Of a stretch of 64,000 nt of DNA, positions 61,711-64,000 are shown in pieces; the stretch's first letter is position 1; each line of letters opens with the position of its first letter. Source of the stretch: Leuconostoc lactis (GTDB taxonomy: Bacteria; Bacillota; Bacilli; Lactobacillales; Lactobacillaceae); contig NZ_CP042420.1 in assembly GCF_007954625.1 (NCBI RefSeq), positions 310,001-374,000 of the forward strand. The letters run 5' to 3'. The notes beneath the pieces are model-generated. The model was not told where the DNA came from. It ran no database searches and saw only the letters and a program-made list of their open reading frames with translations. Position numbers and translations under genes: made by a program.

Positions 61711-62382
61711 TTAACGCGCCAATGACAAACTTTTGACCTCTTTTGCGCCTAATTGGTATAACAATGCTGCTGCATGATATAACGTGTTGCCTGTTGTATA
61801 GACATCATCAACAAGTAACACGCGCTGATCACCCAAATCTTTGGTCACCGCAATGGAAAATGGCTGTTTTCGGTGTAAACGGGCCGCACGATCTCGCTGT
61901 GACTGATGTGCCTTTTGCTGTTGCGTCACTTGCAGTAATGCCTGATAAGGGACCCCTTCAAATAGTCCTAGCGTTTGATTAAATCCCCGTCGTAACATCG
62001 TATCATGACTAACCGGTACCGGCACAACCATATCCATAGCCATAGTATGCACTTTTTGAATTAACTCACGATTAAATACGGAACGCAGCAGATAATCCCC
62101 GTTAAATTTATACGCCTTCATATACTGTCGCATCGCCTCATTGTATTGATATAACGCACAATGCGCTAATAATTGCTGCCCTTGTTGTTGCCAACGGCGA
62201 CAATCTTGACACAACGTATCATCAACTTGTTGTCGGCCGCAACCAGCACACGCTGCCGTAATACTTTGAAACCGTTGCCGACACGGCTCACAAATTACCG
62301 CGTTGTCCAATGTTATCACGCCGAGTGCTTGCAACAGATTCAGTTCGTCGTGTATTGGTTGTTGACATAGCAAACACATCAT
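61711..62382 (-). CDS. comFC: ComF family protein (ComFC)
   Basis: 223 residues. Zinc-binding start with four CxxC pairs (MCLLCQQ, CEPCRQ, CAGCGRQ, CQDCRRW) and a PRTase-like domain with VLLVDDVYTTGNTLYHAA near 187-204. Needed for natural transformation in other bacteria, with ComFA. Its start overlaps the comFA stop by 4 bases (ATGA). Confidence 0.92.
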   Translation of the reverse strand: MMCLLCQQPIHDELNLLQALGVITLDNAVICEPCRQRFQSITAACAGCGRQQVDDTLCQDCRRWQQQGQQLLAHCALYQYNEAMRQYMKAYKFNGDYLLRSVFNRELIQKVHTMAMDMVVPVPVSHDTMLRRGFNQTLGLFEGVPYQALLQVTQQQKAHQSQRDRAARLHRKQPFSIAVTKDLGDQRVLLVDDVYTTGNTLYHAAALLYQLGAKEVKSLSLAR

Positions 62383-63656
62383 GTCACACCACCTAACTTT
62401 TGGCCACGTCGATTCATTTGCCTAATTTGATGCCGAGCAGCTAAAACGTGGTAATTAACGTGAGTCACATAGGCGATAACTAACCCACTCGGATAGTCAG
62501 GATGCCGGCCGACACGGCCTGCCATTTGAACCAAAGCATTTTCACTAAATACCGGCTCTTCCGCGCCCAAAATCAACACATCTAATGCCGGAAACGTCAC
62601 TCCACGTTCCAAAATCGTGGTCGTCACAAGAAATTGCACGGTCCCATCTCGCATGCGTTGCACTCTTGCTTGGCGCTGCGCATCGTCTGCGGACACATAA
62701 TCCCCTAATTGTTCGGGGAATCGCTGACTTAAGGCCGCATAAATTGGTTTAAGATCTGCAATATGTGGCACAAAAATCAATAAACGCCGTTTGGCCATTA
62801 AGCGTTGTTGAACCTGTTGATAAAAATGCATCGGCAGTTTGTGTCGCCAATTGTTCACCAGCCGCAGTCGTATCTCGGGTAATAAATGTTGATGAAAGCG
62901 TAATGGGAGATAGGAAACGGCCAGTTGTTGCCGCTTGACTCGTTGACGTAATTGCTTTGTCGGCGTTGCCGTCAGATAAATCACCGTACTTTGGTTTTTT
63001 TTGGCTTTGTTCACAGCAAAGTTAAGCATGGCATCCCCAGCGAAGGGAAAGCTGTCAACTTCATCAATAATTAGTACGTCAAAAGCCGCTGAAAAACGTA
63101 ACATTTGATGCGTTGTCGCTAAAACCAACTGCGTATAGGCATAGGGTTGCGGTTGTTCGCCATACAAAACGACCAGCGGTGTCTGTTGAAAGGCTGCTTG
63201 TAAGCGTGGCGCCAGTTCCAAAATCACATCAATGCGCGGTGACACAATGGCAACGCGTTGTTTTGCTTGCAGCGCGCGATGAATGACTGGAAAGAGCATT
63301 TCGGTTTTACCCGCACCCGTCACCGCCCAAACTAAGTGTGCCCGTTTTTGAGTTAACGTTGCCAATAAGGCACGACTGACCTGTCGTTGTTGCGCCGTCA
63401 ATTGTCCGGTCCACGTTAATGTCGTGTCACCGTTAAATCGGTTGGGTTCTGGTAGCGATACTAATACATCCAACGTACTCACACGTCCCAATGCTAAACA
63501 CGCCCGACAATAAAATTGTTTGTTAGGGAGTGCCTCGCGTTGGCTTTGCCCACAGCGCTGACAGATCGTGTGATGAAAGGCTGGGACAACCTGACAAGTA
63601 GTTGGGATAGGATCAATCTTTGCTTGCACAATTTGTCGACCATAATATTTTTCCAT
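62379..63656 (-). CDS. comFA: ComFA-like competence ATPase/helicase
   Basis: 425 residues. Zinc module CQRCGQ...CRACLALGR near 33-57, Walker A AVTGAGKTEML near 110, DEVD in LIIDEVDSFPFAG near 199, ATPTK near 231 and motif VI QMAGRVGRHPD near 385. In competent bacteria it drives DNA through the membrane channel. No ribosome site before the ATG at 63656, and a TAG is just upstream in frame, so this is the earliest start. Only 17 bases separate it from the divergent yigZ start. Confidence 0.92.
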   Translation of the reverse strand: MEKYYGRQIVQAKIDPIPTTCQVVPAFHHTICQRCGQSQREALPNKQFYCRACLALGRVSTLDVLVSLPEPNRFNGDTTLTWTGQLTAQQRQVSRALLATLTQKRAHLVWAVTGAGKTEMLFPVIHRALQAKQRVAIVSPRIDVILELAPRLQAAFQQTPLVVLYGEQPQPYAYTQLVLATTHQMLRFSAAFDVLIIDEVDSFPFAGDAMLNFAVNKAKKNQSTVIYLTATPTKQLRQRVKRQQLAVSYLPLRFHQHLLPEIRLRLVNNWRHKLPMHFYQQVQQRLMAKRRLLIFVPHIADLKPIYAALSQRFPEQLGDYVSADDAQRQARVQRMRDGTVQFLVTTTILERGVTFPALDVLILGAEEPVFSENALVQMAGRVGRHPDYPSGLVIAYVTHVNYHVLAARHQIRQMNRRGQKLGGVT

Positions 63657-63673
63657 ACGCTATAATACGATAT

Positions 63674-64000
63674 ATGGACAAGTACATCACAATCGCCCCA
63701 GATCAGTTTGTCTGGGAACAAGACATTAAAAAATCACGTTTTATTTTAAATATTGCCCGCATCACGTCAGAAGAAGATGCCCGTGCGTTTATCGAGAAAA
63801 TTAACAAACAGCACTATAAGGCTACCCACAATGTGTTTGCCTATTTATTAGGCGATAACGATCAAATTCAACGCTATTCCGACAACGGTGAGCCGAGTGG
63901 CACCGCAGGCGTGCCGATGCTTGAAGTGCTACAAAAAAACGGCATCCATGATGTCGTTGCTGTCGTCACCCGCTATTTTGGCGGCATTAAGTTAGGCGCT
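63674..64000 (+). CDS. yigZ: YigZ/IMPACT family protein, 3' end beyond the window
   Basis: 109 codons visible. MDKYITIAPDQ start, IKKSRFILNIARI near 18 and the family motif YSDNGEPSGTAGVPML near 68, then VVTRYFGGIKLGA, all typical of UPF0029/IMPACT proteins of uncertain function. No Shine-Dalgarno; TATAAT (63661-63666) lies only 7 bases before the ATG, suggesting a leaderless mRNA. Confidence 0.92.
   Translation, partial: MDKYITIAPDQFVWEQDIKKSRFILNIARITSEEDARAFIEKINKQHYKATHNVFAYLLGDNDQIQRYSDNGEPSGTAGVPMLEVLQKNGIHDVVAVVTRYFGGIKLGA

Noticed and set aside
1..64000. Mobile elements, prophage or CRISPR
   Set aside because: No transposase, integrase, terminal repeats or spaced direct repeats were seen; gene order is that of a core chromosome.

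Overview
The window is a gene-dense stretch of chromosome from a low-to-mid GC Firmicute in the Lactobacillaceae. It fits Weissella best: the FemX-type aminoacyltransferase resembles Weissella viridescens FemX, and the other evidence is DUF956 beside a mannose PTS, a MurT/GatD pair, a methionine T-box operon and CcpA-type cre sites. The genus is an inference from protein resemblance; I ran no search. I see no insertion sequence, prophage, CRISPR array or plasmid gene. Most genes are housekeeping and most read on the minus strand.

Layout. 1-4.4 kb: mannose PTS (manX-manY-manZ-DUF956, reading leftwards) and manA, with three cre sites. 4.5-8.7 kb: nitroreductase, ArAE-like membrane protein, HAD phosphatase, FemX and Rex. 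8.7-17.6 kb: the t6A genes tsaB, tsaD and tsaC, two rimI-like acetyltransferases, ptsH-ptsI, prmC-prfA and tdk. 17.7-19.9 kb: murT-gatD. 19.9-22.9 kb: a small membrane protein, a KimA-type potassium importer and a class-I amidase. 22.9-32 kb: a methionine/activated-methyl-cycle cluster (metA, metB, metC, MetE-like, MetQ-like, luxS, a 32-residue ORF, a second MetE-like, an OppA-like protein) behind a Met T-box leader. 32-34.4 kb: thioredoxin-like protein, VOC protein and a FucP-family permease. 34.4-39.4 kb: a CiaRH-like two-component system with an HtrA that lacks its PDZ domain, divergent from two unrecognised membrane-anchored coiled-coil proteins. 39.4-45.4 kb: DEAD-box helicase, oxidoreductase, a GH25-fold protein without catalytic acids, aminopeptidase PepS, proC and a deoxynucleoside kinase. 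45.6-47.6 kb: tRNA-Lys, galE and acyl-ACP thioesterase. 47.6-54.4 kb: rsmI-holB-darA-tmk-yaaL-recR-dnaX, the SRP RNA, an HD protein and tadA. 54.4-58.7 kb: methyltransferase, rplJL, rplKA, nusG, secE and rpmG. 58.7-64 kb: TetR, YhgE-like protein, hpf, comFC-comFA and a partial yigZ.

Genes that work together: PTS phosphotransfer (PtsI, HPr, ManXYZ) with HPr/CcpA control seen as cre sites; sulfur amino-acid synthesis with recycling of homocysteine through LuxS; the tRNA t6A pathway split over two nearby operons; cell-wall precursor amidation and branching (MurT/GatD, FemX); and replication and repair (DnaX, HolB, RecR, Tmk).

Most notable: (1) the two-gene secreted unit next to ciaRH, with a CiaR-like direct repeat before its promoter; (2) loss of the usual structural zinc cysteines in three separate proteins, MurT, DnaX and HolB; (3) two genes (pepS, nusG) where a hairpin separates the Shine-Dalgarno-like sequence from the start codon; (4) degenerate or trimmed surface proteins (GH25 without acids, HtrA without PDZ, two solute-binding proteins without a lipobox cysteine).
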